Source: Methylobacterium sp. WL1
Lineage (GTDB): Bacteria; Pseudomonadota; Alphaproteobacteria; Rhizobiales; Beijerinckiaceae
Direction: 5' to 3'
Length of the DNA: 64,000 nucleotides
Assembly (NCBI RefSeq): GCF_008000895.1
Contig: NZ_CP042823.1
Span: forward strand, 868,001 to 932,000
Every line of letters starts with the position of its first letter. Within the stretch, counting starts at the first letter, position 1. The notes beneath the pieces were generated by a model. It was not told where the DNA came from. It made no database searches and saw nothing but the letters and a program-made list of their open reading frames with translations. Shown one piece after another: positions 53,074 to 61,476 of the stretch. The translations under genes were made by a program, and so were the position numbers.

Positions 53074-53924
53074 GCTGCGCACCGTGGAGCCACATGAGGC
53101 TTCCACGTGACGGGCCCTGCGCGGCCCCCTCCGTCATCGCAAGCGGAGCGAACCAAACCCCGTGCGGCACGCGCGCTCAGAATGGGGCAAACCCGGGCCG
53201 CTTGGCTGGGCTCGCCGCAACGGAGCCGGCAGAGCGGCGCTCCGCCCTTGACAATGTTCCTATTTTGTGCTCATTAGCCGTCACCTGTCCTTCGGCGGTG
53301 TGGGGGTGACTCCACGGCGCTCCTCGGGGGTCCGTCCGGTGGCTGACCGGCGGGCTCGGGGATGGGGCGATGCCCGCGTCGGTGGCTCTCAGCCGCCATC
53401 GCCCCGGGCGGCGTGCCGATGCAGGGCGTGTCTCGGATACGGGCGTGAAGATCGGGCGGTAGTCTGCCCGGCGGGGTGCGGAAATGCCCCCGCGGCGACC
53501 CGGATCTGGGCGTGACCCTCAGAAACCTGCGGACCCGCCCACTACGAGGCGGATGTCGGGTGGAAGGCCACGGCGGTGATGCGGGTTCCGGGGGCGTCTC
53601 GGCTGCGATTGCGGCTTGGGCGCCATGGGCAGTGACCGCTAACACGGAGTCGCGGGGATCGGGGCGTCGCACAGACATCGCGACGAGACAGACGGCACCG
53701 GCCGGGGACCATGCCCGGCCGATGCCGCGGGTCGCCGCGGGGATCGGATCCCGCGCGTAACTTGGCCGACACCTGGGTTCCCGCGGCGTCCCGCGTCCAG
53801 CGTGAGGAGACTTCTTGGGCCATGCCCCCGGCGCACCAGGCGCGTGGGGACGAAGAGGCCTGTCGGGAGGTCGCGTGCGAACCGTCCCGATGAACCTGAG
53901 TTCGGTACGAAACCGGATCGGGTT
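53074..53924. other. Gene-poor 850-bp stretch
   Basis: No frame here has recognisable protein or codon character; the longest frames are Arg/Pro/Gly-rich. Promoter-like and SOS-box-like sequence occurs at 53248-53276. A bulged hairpin (cgtggagcc/ggcttccacg) lies near 53080-53110. The stretch may hold an unannotated RNA, gene remnants or a leader. Confidence 0.5.
53248..53276 (+). promoter_or_regulatory. Promoter-like element with SOS-box resemblance
   Basis: A perfect -35 hexamer TTGACA (53248-53253), then a 17-bp spacer, then tcatta as a weak -10. The spacer contains GTTC-N7-GTGC (53256-53270), one base from the alphaproteobacterial LexA consensus GTTC-N7-GTTC. No obvious gene lies downstream. 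Confidence 0.4.
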
Positions 53925-54122
53925 CTACAGCAGCATCCCGGAGGAGGACCGCACCGTCAGCGACTTCCCGGCCCGGGACACCAAGTGGGCGAAGGCCAGG
54001 GCAGCCGCCGAGGCCTGCGCGGCCGAGGGAAACGTCCGGGACGACTCGGCGACGGTCTCGTCGGCCTCGTTAAGCAGGACCCAGGACCAGAGATGCTCGG
54101 CCTGGCGGATCTGGAAGTGCAT
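53925..54122 (-). CDS. Small YegP/DUF1508-like protein
   Basis: A 65-aa protein, MHFQIRQAEHLWSWVLLNEA followed by VAESSRTFPS and an Ala-rich helix. Its pattern (F-x-I, W-x-W-x-L, then S-x-x-F/Y-x-s-x-x-A) resembles YegP-type DUF1508 domains, but this is by eye. ATG at 54122 with ggggtgg upstream; the frame is open further back. It lies in the gene-poor stretch. Confidence 0.55.
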   Translation of the reverse strand: MHFQIRQAEHLWSWVLLNEADETVAESSRTFPSAAQASAAALAFAHLVSRAGKSLTVRSSSGMLL

Positions 54123-54369
54123 GGCGAATCCACCCCGTAAGGTCCGGACCACCATGCGCCGCGAAAAGGCCTTGCGAGTTAATGGGTTGCGCCGCCAAAG
54201 TCGAATAGTCGACAAACCATCGACTTGTCCGCGCTTTCACCGCTCTTCACAGCGTGGCGTCTGCATCAGGCCTGCGACGTGACCTGGAGGGAGGGCCGAC
54301 GATGGCAACTTCCACGCCCGGCAGCGTGCTGGAAGATCGGGACGGGCGCGGCGAAGGATGCCGGACAAC

Positions 54370-54511
54370 AAAAAAAGCAAGGCCTGAGGCCTTGCTTTTC
54401 AAGCTGCAGTGGCTCGACCTTTGATTATCCTACGCATTGCCTGCGTGGCGGTCGGTTTTCCTCCCGAGACTCGGACCCTGCGCCACCTCTTGCGGGCGTC
54501 GCAAACATCAC
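54370..54511 (-). ncRNA. Candidate small noncoding RNA, about 142 nt
   Basis: A minus-strand unit bounded by a promoter (54518-54546) and an intrinsic terminator. Inside, arms gtggc and gccac pair around a second helix ggtc/gacc and an inner hairpin (ccga/tcgg), a long bulged stem-loop. A 5' hairpin (ttgcg/cgcaa) precedes it. The only frame is a 12-codon ORF starting atgcgtaggat just before the terminator, poorly placed relative to the gggagg upstream. No match to tRNA, tmRNA, RNase P or SRP RNA signatures. Function and family unknown; 6S-like or an alphaproteobacterial trans-acting sRNA are possibilities. Confidence 0.65.
54373..54399 (-). terminator. Strong intrinsic terminator of the candidate RNA
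   Basis: A perfect 12-bp stem (54373-54384 and 54388-54399) with a 3-nt loop. Read on the minus strand it ends in seven Us (54376 to 54370); read on the plus strand it ends in only four. It therefore mainly serves minus-strand transcription. Confidence 0.88.
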
Positions 54512-54517
54512 GCGCCG

Positions 54518-54546
54518 CTTATAGGAACAACAATTCGTGTTGTCAC
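54518..54546 (-). promoter_or_regulatory. Sigma-70-type promoter of the candidate RNA
   Basis: On the minus strand: -35 GTGACA (54546-54541), 17-bp spacer, -10 TATAAG (54523-54518), then a G/C-rich discriminator (cggcgc) before a likely start at 54511. G/C-rich discriminators are typical of stringently controlled stable-RNA promoters. Confidence 0.65.
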
Positions 54547-54772
54547 CGGGTGTGCGAGAAAAATCTGCGCTTTCTTGCCGGCAAATGGGCAGTTCGATTC
54601 CTATTGCGGCACCGCGCCCGGTCGGCCTGCCCTCCGGCGGCGCGGCCGGATTACGCGCTCTGTCGGCCGACGGTGCTTGTAATTTGCGTCCCCGGCGTGT
54701 TGTGTGCCCGGGCGCCTCGGTGCCTCCCGGCCGGATCCAGGCCGAACTCCCCGAAGACAAGCCTCCGAAAAC

Positions 54773-56098
54773 ATGCGTCTGTCTCGCTACTTCATGCCGA
54801 CCTTGCGCGAGACGCCCAAGGAAGCCGAGATCGTCTCCCACCGTCTGATGCTGCGCGCCGGTTTGGTGCGCCAGGAATCGGCCGGCATCTACGCGTGGCT
54901 GCCGCTCGGCCTGCGGGTGCTGGAGCGCGTCTGCGCGGTGATCCGCCGGGAACAGGATCGCTCCGGCGCCATCGAGATCCTGATGCCGACCGTGCAATCG
55001 GCCGAGCTGTGGCGGGAATCCGGGCGCTACGACGCCTACGGCAAGGAGATGCTGCGCCTGAAGGACCGGCACGACCGCGAGATGCTCTACGGCCCGACCG
55101 CCGAGGAGATGGTCACGGAGATCTTCCGGGCCAGCGTGCGCTCCTACAAGGACCTGCCCAAGAACCTCTACCAGATCTCGTGGAAGTTCCGCGACGAGGT
55201 GCGGCCGCGCTTCGGCACGATGCGCTCCCGCGAGTTCCTGATGAAGGACGCCTACTCGTTCGACTTCGACCAGGCGGGGGCGCGCCACGCCTACAACCGC
55301 ATGTTCGTGGCCTACCTGCGCACCTTCGCGGGGCTCGGCCTCCGGGCGATCCCGATGCGCGCCGATACCGGCCCGATCGGCGGCGACCTGTCCCACGAGT
55401 TCATCATCCTGGCCAAGACCGGCGAGAGCGAGGTGTTCTGCGACCGGGCCTACCTCGATTTCGAGACCCCGCCCGAGACCGTGGACTTCGACGACGTCGC
55501 GAGCCTGCAGGGCATCGTCGACGCCTGGACCTCCCATTACGCCGCCACGGACGAGATCCACGAGCCGGAGGCCTTCGCGGAGGTGCCGGAGGCCGACCGC
55601 CTCGCCGCCCGGGGCATCGAGGTCGGGCACATCTTCTATTTCGGCACCAAGTATTCCGAGCCGATGGGTGCCAAGGTCACCGGGCCCGACGGGATCGAGC
55701 GGCCGGTCCACATGGGCTCCTACGGCATCGGGCCGAGCCGGCTGGTGGCTGCGATCATCGAGGCCAGCCACGACGAGGCCGGCATCATCTGGCCGGACTC
55801 GGTCGCCCCCTTCGATGTGGCCCTGATCAACCTCAAGGTCGGCGATTCCGGCACCGACGCCGCCTGCGCGCAGATCCAGGCGGACCTCGAGGCGGCCGGC
55901 CTGTCGGTGCTGTACGACGACCGCGACGAGCGGCCGGGCGCGAAATTCGCCACCGCGGACCTGATCGGCCTGCCCTGGCAGGTGATCGTCGGGCCGAAGG
56001 GCCTGGCCGAGGGCAAGGTCGAGCTGAAGCGGCGCGCCGGCGGCGAGCGCGAGAGCCTCGCGACCGTCGACCTGCTGGCCCGCATCCGCCGCGTCTGA
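54773..56098 (+). CDS. proS: Prolyl-tRNA synthetase, short alphaproteobacterial form
   Basis: A 441-aa class II synthetase that charges tRNA-Pro. Motif 1 region [20 protein letters not shown], motif 2 in [18 protein letters not shown], and motif 3 [16 protein letters not shown] are intact, followed by the anticodon-binding domain. The editing insertion found in E. coli ProS is absent, as is normal for alphaproteobacteria. The ATG at 54773 fits family starts (RLSRYFMPT). Followed by lolC/E and lolD, a common alphaproteobacterial run. Confidence 0.97.
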   Translation: MRLSRYFMPTLRETPKEAEIVSHRLMLRAGLVRQESAGIYAWLPLGLRVLERVCAVIRREQDRSGAIEILMPTVQSAELWRESGRYDAYGKEMLRLKDRHDREMLYGPTAEEMVTEIFRASVRSYKDLPKNLYQISWKFRDEVRPRFGTMRSREFLMKDAYSFDFDQAGARHAYNRMFVAYLRTFAGLGLRAIPMRADTGPIGGDLSHEFIILAKTGESEVFCDRAYLDFETPPETVDFDDVASLQGIVDAWTSHYAATDEIHEPEAFAEVPEADRLAARGIEVGHIFYFGTKYSEPMGAKVTGPDGIERPVHMGSYGIGPSRLVAAIIEASHDEAGIIWPDSVAPFDVALINLKVGDSGTDAACAQIQADLEAAGLSVLYDDRDERPGAKFATADLIGLPWQVIVGPKGLAEGKVELKRRAGGERESLATVDLLARIRRV

Positions 56099-56227
56099 GC
56101 CGGCAAAGGGCGCCAGCGCGGCGGCCGGCCAAATTGCCGGCGGCAATTCTGCTTCAATCCGTGTTTAGGCATCATTTTCGCCACTTGAGCGGCGACAACG
56201 CAGCCAATGGTGCTTAGGGCTAGGCCG

Positions 56228-57526
56228 ATGACTGGAGCAGCGGCGATCGACCGGGTGAGGGGCTTCGCGGCCTCCTTGCGCGAGGGGACGGCCCCCTTCG
56301 CGCCGTTCGAGTGGATCATCGCCGGCCGCTACCTGCGGGCGCGTCGCCGGGGTGGCGGCGTGTCGGTGGTGGCGTTCTTCTCCGTCCTCGGCATCGCGCT
56401 GGGCGTCGCCACCCTGATCATCGTGCTCTCGGTGATGAACGGGTTTCGCGCCGAGCTGCTCTCCAAGATCGTCGGCATCAACGGTCACCTGTTCGCCACG
56501 CCGATCGACCGCCCGTTCAACGACTGGGTCGACCTGTCGGAGCGCCTGTCGAAGGTGGCGGGCGTGCGCGCCGCAGTGCCGCTCGTGGAAGGCCAGGCCT
56601 TCGCCTCGTCGCAGTTCGGCGGCTCCGGCGTGATCGTGCGCGGCGTGCGCGCCGCCGACCTCGACGCGTTGGCCGCGGTCTCCAGCGCGATCCGCGGCGG
56701 CACGCTGGAGGGGTTCGATGACGGCACCGGCGTCCTGATCGGCCGGCGGCTCGCGGATTCCCTTGGGCTTCAAGCCGGGGACAACATCACGCTGGTCACG
56801 CCCAAGGGGTCGTCCACGCCCTTCGGCACGGCGCCCAGGACCAAGAGCTACGCGGTCAAGGCGGTGTTCGAGGTCGGCATGACCGAGTTCGATCAGACCT
56901 TCGTGTTCATGCCGCTGACCGAGGCGCAGGCGTTCTTCAACCGGGAGAGCGACGTCAGCATGATCGAGATCTACGTCGACAACCCCGATCAGGTCGGCGA
57001 CATGCGCGAGCCCCTCGAGATGGCGGCCGAGCGCCCGATCCTGCTGACCGACTGGCGCCAGCGCAACCGCACCTTCTTCGGGGCGCTCGAGGTGGAGCGC
57101 AACGTGATGTTCCTGATCCTCAGCCTGATCGTGGTGGTGGCCACGCTCAACATCGTCTCGGGCCTGATCCTGCTGGTGCGCGACAAGTCGAGCGATATCG
57201 CGATCCTGCGCACCATGGGGGCGACCCCCGGCACGATCATGCGGGTGTTCCTGATCAACGGCGCACTGATCGGCCTGGTCGGGACCCTGAGCGGTCTCGG
57301 GCTCGGGGTCCTGATCACCCTGAACATCAAGCCGATCCAGCACGTGCTGTTTCCCGGGGCCTGGGACCCGACCGTGCGCTTCCTCGCCGAGATCCCGGCT
57401 CAGATGAACCCGCGGGAGATCACCGCCGTGGTGATCACCTCGCTGCTGCTGTCGCTCGCAGCGACGCTCTATCCCTCCTGGCGTGCCGCCCGGCTCGATC
57501 CGGTGCAGGCTCTGCGCTACGGCTGA
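56228..57526 (+). CDS. lolC: Lipoprotein-releasing ABC permease LolC/LolE
   Basis: A 432-aa permease of the LolCDE complex, which extracts lipoproteins from the inner membrane. Opening helices [13 protein letters not shown] and [27 protein letters not shown], a periplasmic domain, and three C-terminal helices ([20 protein letters not shown] onward) fit the family; [17 protein letters not shown] ends it. Alphaproteobacteria often have a single LolC/E. An ATG at 56207 is possible; 56228 is used. lolD follows 13 bp later. Confidence 0.94.
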   Translation: MTGAAAIDRVRGFAASLREGTAPFAPFEWIIAGRYLRARRRGGGVSVVAFFSVLGIALGVATLIIVLSVMNGFRAELLSKIVGINGHLFATPIDRPFNDWVDLSERLSKVAGVRAAVPLVEGQAFASSQFGGSGVIVRGVRAADLDALAAVSSAIRGGTLEGFDDGTGVLIGRRLADSLGLQAGDNITLVTPKGSSTPFGTAPRTKSYAVKAVFEVGMTEFDQTFVFMPLTEAQAFFNRESDVSMIEIYVDNPDQVGDMREPLEMAAERPILLTDWRQRNRTFFGALEVERNVMFLILSLIVVVATLNIVSGLILLVRDKSSDIAILRTMGATPGTIMRVFLINGALIGLVGTLSGLGLGVLITLNIKPIQHVLFPGAWDPTVRFLAEIPAQMNPREITAVVITSLLLSLAATLYPSWRAARLDPVQALRYG

Positions 57527-57539
57527 CGGTCCGCACCCC

Positions 57540-58253
57540 ATGAGTGACGCAAGCGAGCCCGCCGGCAGCCCGCCGGTGCCGGCCCTGTTCTTCGCCCGCG
57601 TCGAGCGGCGCTACCGGCAGGCCGAAGGAGCCCTGGATATCCTGCGCGGGGCCGATCTCGCGATCTGGCCCGGGGAGCTGGTTGCCCTCGTCGCGCCCTC
57701 CGGGGCCGGCAAGTCGACGCTCCTGCACCTCGCCGGCCTGCTGGAGCGGCCGGACGGTGGCGAGGTCTATATCGGCGGCCGGCCCACCGCCGCGATGCCG
57801 GATACCGAGCGCACCCGCCTGCGCCGGGAGGAGATGGGCTTCGTCTACCAGTTCCACCATCTGCTACCGGAGTTCTCGGCCCTCGAGAACGTGGTGATGC
57901 CGCAGCTCATCCGCGGCCTCGGCCGTGGCGAGGCGAAGACCCGCGCCACCGAGCTGCTGAGCTTCCTCGGCCTCAAGGACCGCCTGCCGCATCGACCGGC
58001 CGAGCTGTCGGGGGGCGAGCAGCAGCGCGTCGCCATCGCCCGCGCGGTGGCCAACGGCCCGCGGCTGCTCCTGGCGGACGAGCCCACGGGCAATCTCGAC
58101 CCCGGCACCGCCGGCCACGTGTTCTCGGTGCTGATGTCGCTGGTGCGGGCCTCGGGCCTCGCGGCCCTGGTCGCGACCCACAACCTGGACCTCGCCGCCC
58201 GCATGGACCGCCGGGTGACGATCCGCGACGGGCTGATCACACCGCTCGATTGA
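57540..58253 (+). CDS. lolD: Lipoprotein-releasing ABC ATPase LolD
   Basis: A 237-aa ATPase powering LolCDE. Walker A is APSGAGKST (Ala for the first Gly, typical of LolD-type subunits), Q-loop [17 protein letters not shown], signature [15 protein letters not shown], Walker [13 protein letters not shown] and the H-loop [12 protein letters not shown] at 57540 just after the permease stop; translation is probably coupled. Confidence 0.96.
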   Translation: MSDASEPAGSPPVPALFFARVERRYRQAEGALDILRGADLAIWPGELVALVAPSGAGKSTLLHLAGLLERPDGGEVYIGGRPTAAMPDTERTRLRREEMGFVYQFHHLLPEFSALENVVMPQLIRGLGRGEAKTRATELLSFLGLKDRLPHRPAELSGGEQQRVAIARAVANGPRLLLADEPTGNLDPGTAGHVFSVLMSLVRASGLAALVATHNLDLAARMDRRVTIRDGLITPLD

Positions 58254-58307
58254 CGGCGCGGCGCGCGGAATCCCGGCCCTTCGTCATCCTGAGGGACTTT
58301 GGATCCT

Positions 58308-58964
58308 TCATCGACAGGTGAGCTGGTAGCGCCGGGTGACGAGTTTCCCCGCCGCGTCGAGGGACAGGGTCGACGCCGTCCGGCTCTTGCGGGCCGAGCC
58401 GCCGTCGCAGCTGTCGGTGAAGACATCCCGGATGACCTGGCCCGGCGTCGCCAGCCCGCTGCCCGGATCGAGCTTGACCGCGGTGAGTGCCGTGACGCTC
58501 TCGCCCATGTTGTAGAACCCGGATTCGAGCAGCACGTCGCTGCGTCCGTCGCGATCGGCATCGACTGCGGCGGCGACGCGCTGATACTGGACGTCCTTGG
58601 GCAGGCGGAAGAAGTGCGCCTTCGCGCCGTCGCCGAGAACGACGAGGACGGGTGCCACCGCATTCGGAAACGGCTCGCTCGCCACGGGCGCCGTTCGCTG
58701 AACGAGATAGGCGCGCTCGCGTCTGCCGGGCCGCGTGAACGCACCTGCGGCCACCCCCAGCACCACGGAGTCGGGCCCCAGTTCCGTGCGCAGCGCTTGC
58801 GGAGCCTCTTCGGCCATGACCCGCGCGAGACGGGCCCGCTCGTCCGGCGCGACCGAAGGCTTGGCATCCCGGAAGCCGCGGTCCCGGTAATCCACGATGA
58901 TATCCGTGGCCTGGGCGCTCTGCATCCATCCCAGCAGCATGACACTCGACAGCAGGCGGATCAC
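58308..58964 (-). CDS. Secreted hypothetical protein with FG-GAP/VCBS-like loop
   Basis: A 218-aa protein with a signal peptide (LLSSVMLLGWMQSAQA). Near residue 135 it has DADRDGRSDVLLES, a calcium-type DxDxDG loop like those in FG-GAP/VCBS repeats, but only once. Two Cys (DSCDGG and the final LTCR) may pair. The family is not recognised; likely periplasmic. It is convergent with lolD. Confidence 0.6.
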   Translation of the reverse strand: MIRLLSSVMLLGWMQSAQATDIIVDYRDRGFRDAKPSVAPDERARLARVMAEEAPQALRTELGPDSVVLGVAAGAFTRPGRRERAYLVQRTAPVASEPFPNAVAPVLVVLGDGAKAHFFRLPKDVQYQRVAAAVDADRDGRSDVLLESGFYNMGESVTALTAVKLDPGSGLATPGQVIRDVFTDSCDGGSARKSRTASTLSLDAAGKLVTRRYQLTCR

Positions 58965-59137
58965 CGCAACCTCCGGATCAGGATCATCGGATCAACGCTG
59001 TGTTGCTCCGGTCCGTCGTTCAAATCATGGCCTTCAGCCGCCGGAGCGAGCTTCGCCCGGATCGGTCTTGTCGACCGGCTCGTACGGTCGCGCTAAACAT
59101 TGAGGAGAAGCAGATCGGACGAGAGCCCGGAGGGCCG

Positions 59138-59599
59138 GTGGCGGATCAATCGCGGACCAGCCTCCGTCACGATCCGGTCTCTTCGGGGATCGCGCGGGTC
59201 CGCCGGCAGCTTCGGCGCCTGGAGGCCCTCGCCGCACAGCATCGGTTGCGCAAGCGGATCGTCCGGGCCCTGCGCGGCGGAGCAGGCGGCGGCACCACCC
59301 TGCTCGTCCTGATGAAAGCCAAGATCGTCGGCTCACTGGCCGGTAAACTCGCGATCGCCGCGTTGGTCGGGCTCGGCCTCGCCTGGCCCCTCGTGGCGCT
59401 GGCGATCCTCGCGATCGTGGTGATGGTGGCATCGATCCTCAGCTGCGAGTCGACGGACCTCGACGGCTGCGATTGCATTCGGTCGAACCCGCGACGCGCA
59501 CGGCTCAAGGCGCTGATCAAGCAGCGGCGCGCATGGCTCGCAGCACCGTCGGGCCCAGCACCGCGGATCCGCGATTTTAGGATGTCGCGAAGCCCCTGA
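59138..59599 (+). CDS. Hypothetical membrane protein with Cys-rich tail
   Basis: A 153-aa product from a GTG at 59138 after ggaggg. A basic N-terminal helix (RRQLRRLEALAAQHRLRKR) is followed by two hydrophobic helices (KLAIAALVGLGLAWPLVAL, AILAIVVMVASIL) and then CESTDLDGCDC with three Cys and a basic end. The frame is open back to 59000 without a better start. No family recognised. Confidence 0.5.
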   Translation: MADQSRTSLRHDPVSSGIARVRRQLRRLEALAAQHRLRKRIVRALRGGAGGGTTLLVLMKAKIVGSLAGKLAIAALVGLGLAWPLVALAILAIVVMVASILSCESTDLDGCDCIRSNPRRARLKALIKQRRAWLAAPSGPAPRIRDFRMSRSP

Positions 59600-59648
59600 C
59601 GGCCGGCAACGACACGGCAGAGTTATGCCGTCCAGTCGCCCCGGGCCC

Positions 59649-61004
59649 TCAACGGCGGCCGGCCTCTGCGACCTTCAGGCCGGGTCCGCGCTCGTCCGCC
59701 GGAAACGCCAGCTCTTCGACGCGGTCGCAAGCGGCGATGATCGCGTCGGGGCTCTCGGCTAAGTGCGTCTTGGCCTGGGCGCAAGCGCGCGTCACCGCCG
59801 GGTCGGCCAGCAGCCTTCCCAGGACCCGGGCGGCCCGGGCCGGACGGAAGGCGTGGCGGCTCAAAGTGGTGCCCAGCGTCCGGTCCTTCAGGCGCCGCCC
59901 CTCGTCGAAATGATCGAACGCCACCGGGACGACGAGCTGCGGGATGCCCGCCGCCAGGGCCTGCGCCACCGTGCCGACGCCACCGTGATGGACCAGGGCG
60001 GCGCTGCGCGGCAGCAACGCGCTCAACGGCGCGTAGGGCAGGTGGATGATCCCGGGCGGCAGCGGCATCGGGATCTGGCCGTCCTGGGGAGCGAGCAGGA
60101 CGCCGCGTCGGCCCATCCGCCGGCACACCTCCAGAGCGGTCTCGAAGAACGCGGCGCCCTGGCGCATCGCCGAGCCGTAGGTGAACACGATCGGCGCGTC
60201 GCCTTCGGCCAGGAAGGTCTCGAGTTCCGCCGGCATCGCCGGCACGTCGCCGAACCGATCGACGAGCGGGAAGCCGAGCTGCACCGCCTGGGACGGCCAG
60301 TCCGCCTGTCGCGCGGCGTACCAATCCGGGAACATCAGCAGCATGCGGGTCGGGCTGTTCCACCAATGCCGCAGCCGGGTCACCGGATCGAGGCCGAGGC
60401 GTTGACGGAGCGCGTTCAGGGGCGGCAGCGTGAACGGGCCGACCGCCACCGTGTCGGCGCCCTGGTTGAGCCAGGCCCGCAACGCCGCCGGGAGGATCCG
60501 GGGCAACGGCAGTCCCGGCAGCCGGGGCGGATCGGACCGGCTTTCGATCAGGAACGGCATCACGTGCAGAGTCGCGGCCGGGATGTCGTAGAGTTCCTGG
60601 GCGAGCCGCGCGCCCCAGGCCAGGGGCGATGCGACCACGATCTGATCGACCCCGCGCGCCCGGGTGGCTCCGAGCCAGAGGCAGGTGGTCTCGGCAACCC
60701 GCAGGGCGAAGTCGAACATCGGACGGAAGCCCCAGCGCGGATGCCAGAGTTCGGGCTGGCCGATCACGGCCTCGTAATCGGCGGCCGTGCCGAGGGGCTG
60801 GAAGTACAGACCCGCGCGCCGCGCCATCGCCTCGAACGGCGCCGGTGCGGCCAAGGTGACGCCATGCCCGCGGGCCAGGAGCATGTGGCCCAGCGCGATG
60901 AACGGCAGCACGTCGCCGTGCGTCCCGACGGCCACCAGCGCGACCTGGATCCGTTCCCCAATGTGTTGCGCGGGAATAGCCTGCTCCCTTGACCCCCCGG
61001 TCAA
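59649..61004 (-). CDS. GT1-type (UGT-like) glycosyltransferase
   Basis: A 451-aa glycosyltransferase of the GT-B fold. VAVGTHGDVLPFIALG begins the acceptor half; FTYGSAMRQG and ALVHHGGVGTVAQALAAG with LVVPVAFDHFDEGRR form the nucleotide-sugar site of MGT/UGT and rhamnosyltransferase-like enzymes. The acceptor may be a lipid, hopanoid or secondary metabolite; the sequence does not say. The frame begins at a TTG at 61004, weakly supported by a ribosome site. Transcribed away from dnaE. Confidence 0.85.
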   Translation of the reverse strand: MTGGSREQAIPAQHIGERIQVALVAVGTHGDVLPFIALGHMLLARGHGVTLAAPAPFEAMARRAGLYFQPLGTAADYEAVIGQPELWHPRWGFRPMFDFALRVAETTCLWLGATRARGVDQIVVASPLAWGARLAQELYDIPAATLHVMPFLIESRSDPPRLPGLPLPRILPAALRAWLNQGADTVAVGPFTLPPLNALRQRLGLDPVTRLRHWWNSPTRMLLMFPDWYAARQADWPSQAVQLGFPLVDRFGDVPAMPAELETFLAEGDAPIVFTYGSAMRQGAAFFETALEVCRRMGRRGVLLAPQDGQIPMPLPPGIIHLPYAPLSALLPRSAALVHHGGVGTVAQALAAGIPQLVVPVAFDHFDEGRRLKDRTLGTTLSRHAFRPARAARVLGRLLADPAVTRACAQAKTHLAESPDAIIAACDRVEELAFPADERGPGLKVAEAGRR

Positions 61005-61166
61005 ATACCGAACGCCCCGAAAGAGGCGGACATGGCAGCCCGCCCGATCTCCATCAAGCCACTATTTGTTTACTATGATGTAAAGCCGCAGGCACTGCAC
61101 CGCTCACGCCCCTATCGCCAGAACAAAACATGAACATAATGGAGACGGAACACGGGAGGCGCGACG

Positions 61167-61271
61167 ATGCTGAAGCGGTTGGTCCTGACCGGGATGGTCG
61201 AGTTCATGGCCTTCGGGATGCTGTTTGCGGCGGTCGGCGCCTGGGCAATAGCTCTGGCACCGGTTCGTTAG
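61167..61271 (+). CDS. 34-aa membrane microprotein candidate
   Basis: A short frame of 34 codons with an excellent ribosome site (gggaggc, 7-8 bases ahead). The product MLKRLVLTGMVEFMAFGMLF continues into another hydrophobic stretch and ends PVR, a single-helix membrane peptide. No family recognised. It lies 205 bp upstream of dnaE and divergent from the glycosyltransferase. Confidence 0.5.
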   Translation: MLKRLVLTGMVEFMAFGMLFAAVGAWAIALAPVR

Positions 61272-61313
61272 CCAGGTTCTCCCTTTCGGGGCCGAGTTCC
61301 GGCCATGCGCGGC

Positions 61314-61354
61314 TTATGCACAGGCGATCGAGCCGGCCGTGCCGATTATCCACA
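61314..61354 (+). promoter_or_regulatory. Two DnaA boxes upstream of dnaE
   Basis: TTATGCACA (61314-61322) and TTATCCACA (61346-61354), both fitting the DnaA consensus TTATNCACA, same strand, 32 bp apart (about three helical turns). They lie 120-160 bp before the dnaE start. Consensus matches are seen; DnaA control is inference. Confidence 0.55.
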
Positions 61355-61476
61355 GAGGGCGCCCGAACTGGTGCGCCGGGAGCACGACCGGTGGATATCG
61401 TCAGGTTCGGCTCAGGCATACGTCGACTTGGCAAGGCCGAGCGGGGATGTTGGGCGACCCCGGATCAAGGTCGGCC

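Noticed and set aside
53274..53678. 134-codon minus-strand ORF
   Set aside because: Arg/Pro/Ser-rich with no family resemblance and no ribosome site; looks like a random open frame in G/C-rich DNA.
53290..53800. Permuted tmRNA or RNase P RNA in the gene-poor region
   Set aside because: Neither the tag-coding sequence nor the conserved RNase P cores could be found on either strand.
54588..54610. tRNA-like TpsiC arm (gttcgattc)
   Set aside because: The bases on either side do not form the 5-bp T stem and no acceptor or anticodon arm can be built.
58254..58307. Repeat-like text gtcatcctgaggga between lolD and the convergent gene
   Set aside because: It resembles a dispersed bacterial intergenic repeat, but only one copy is visible here, so repeat status cannot be shown.
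61005..61476. Possible replication origin (AT-rich patch plus two DnaA boxes)
   Set aside because: Only two boxes, no box cluster or typical oriC neighbours (hemE, dnaA, parAB) in view; regulatory boxes are the simpler reading.
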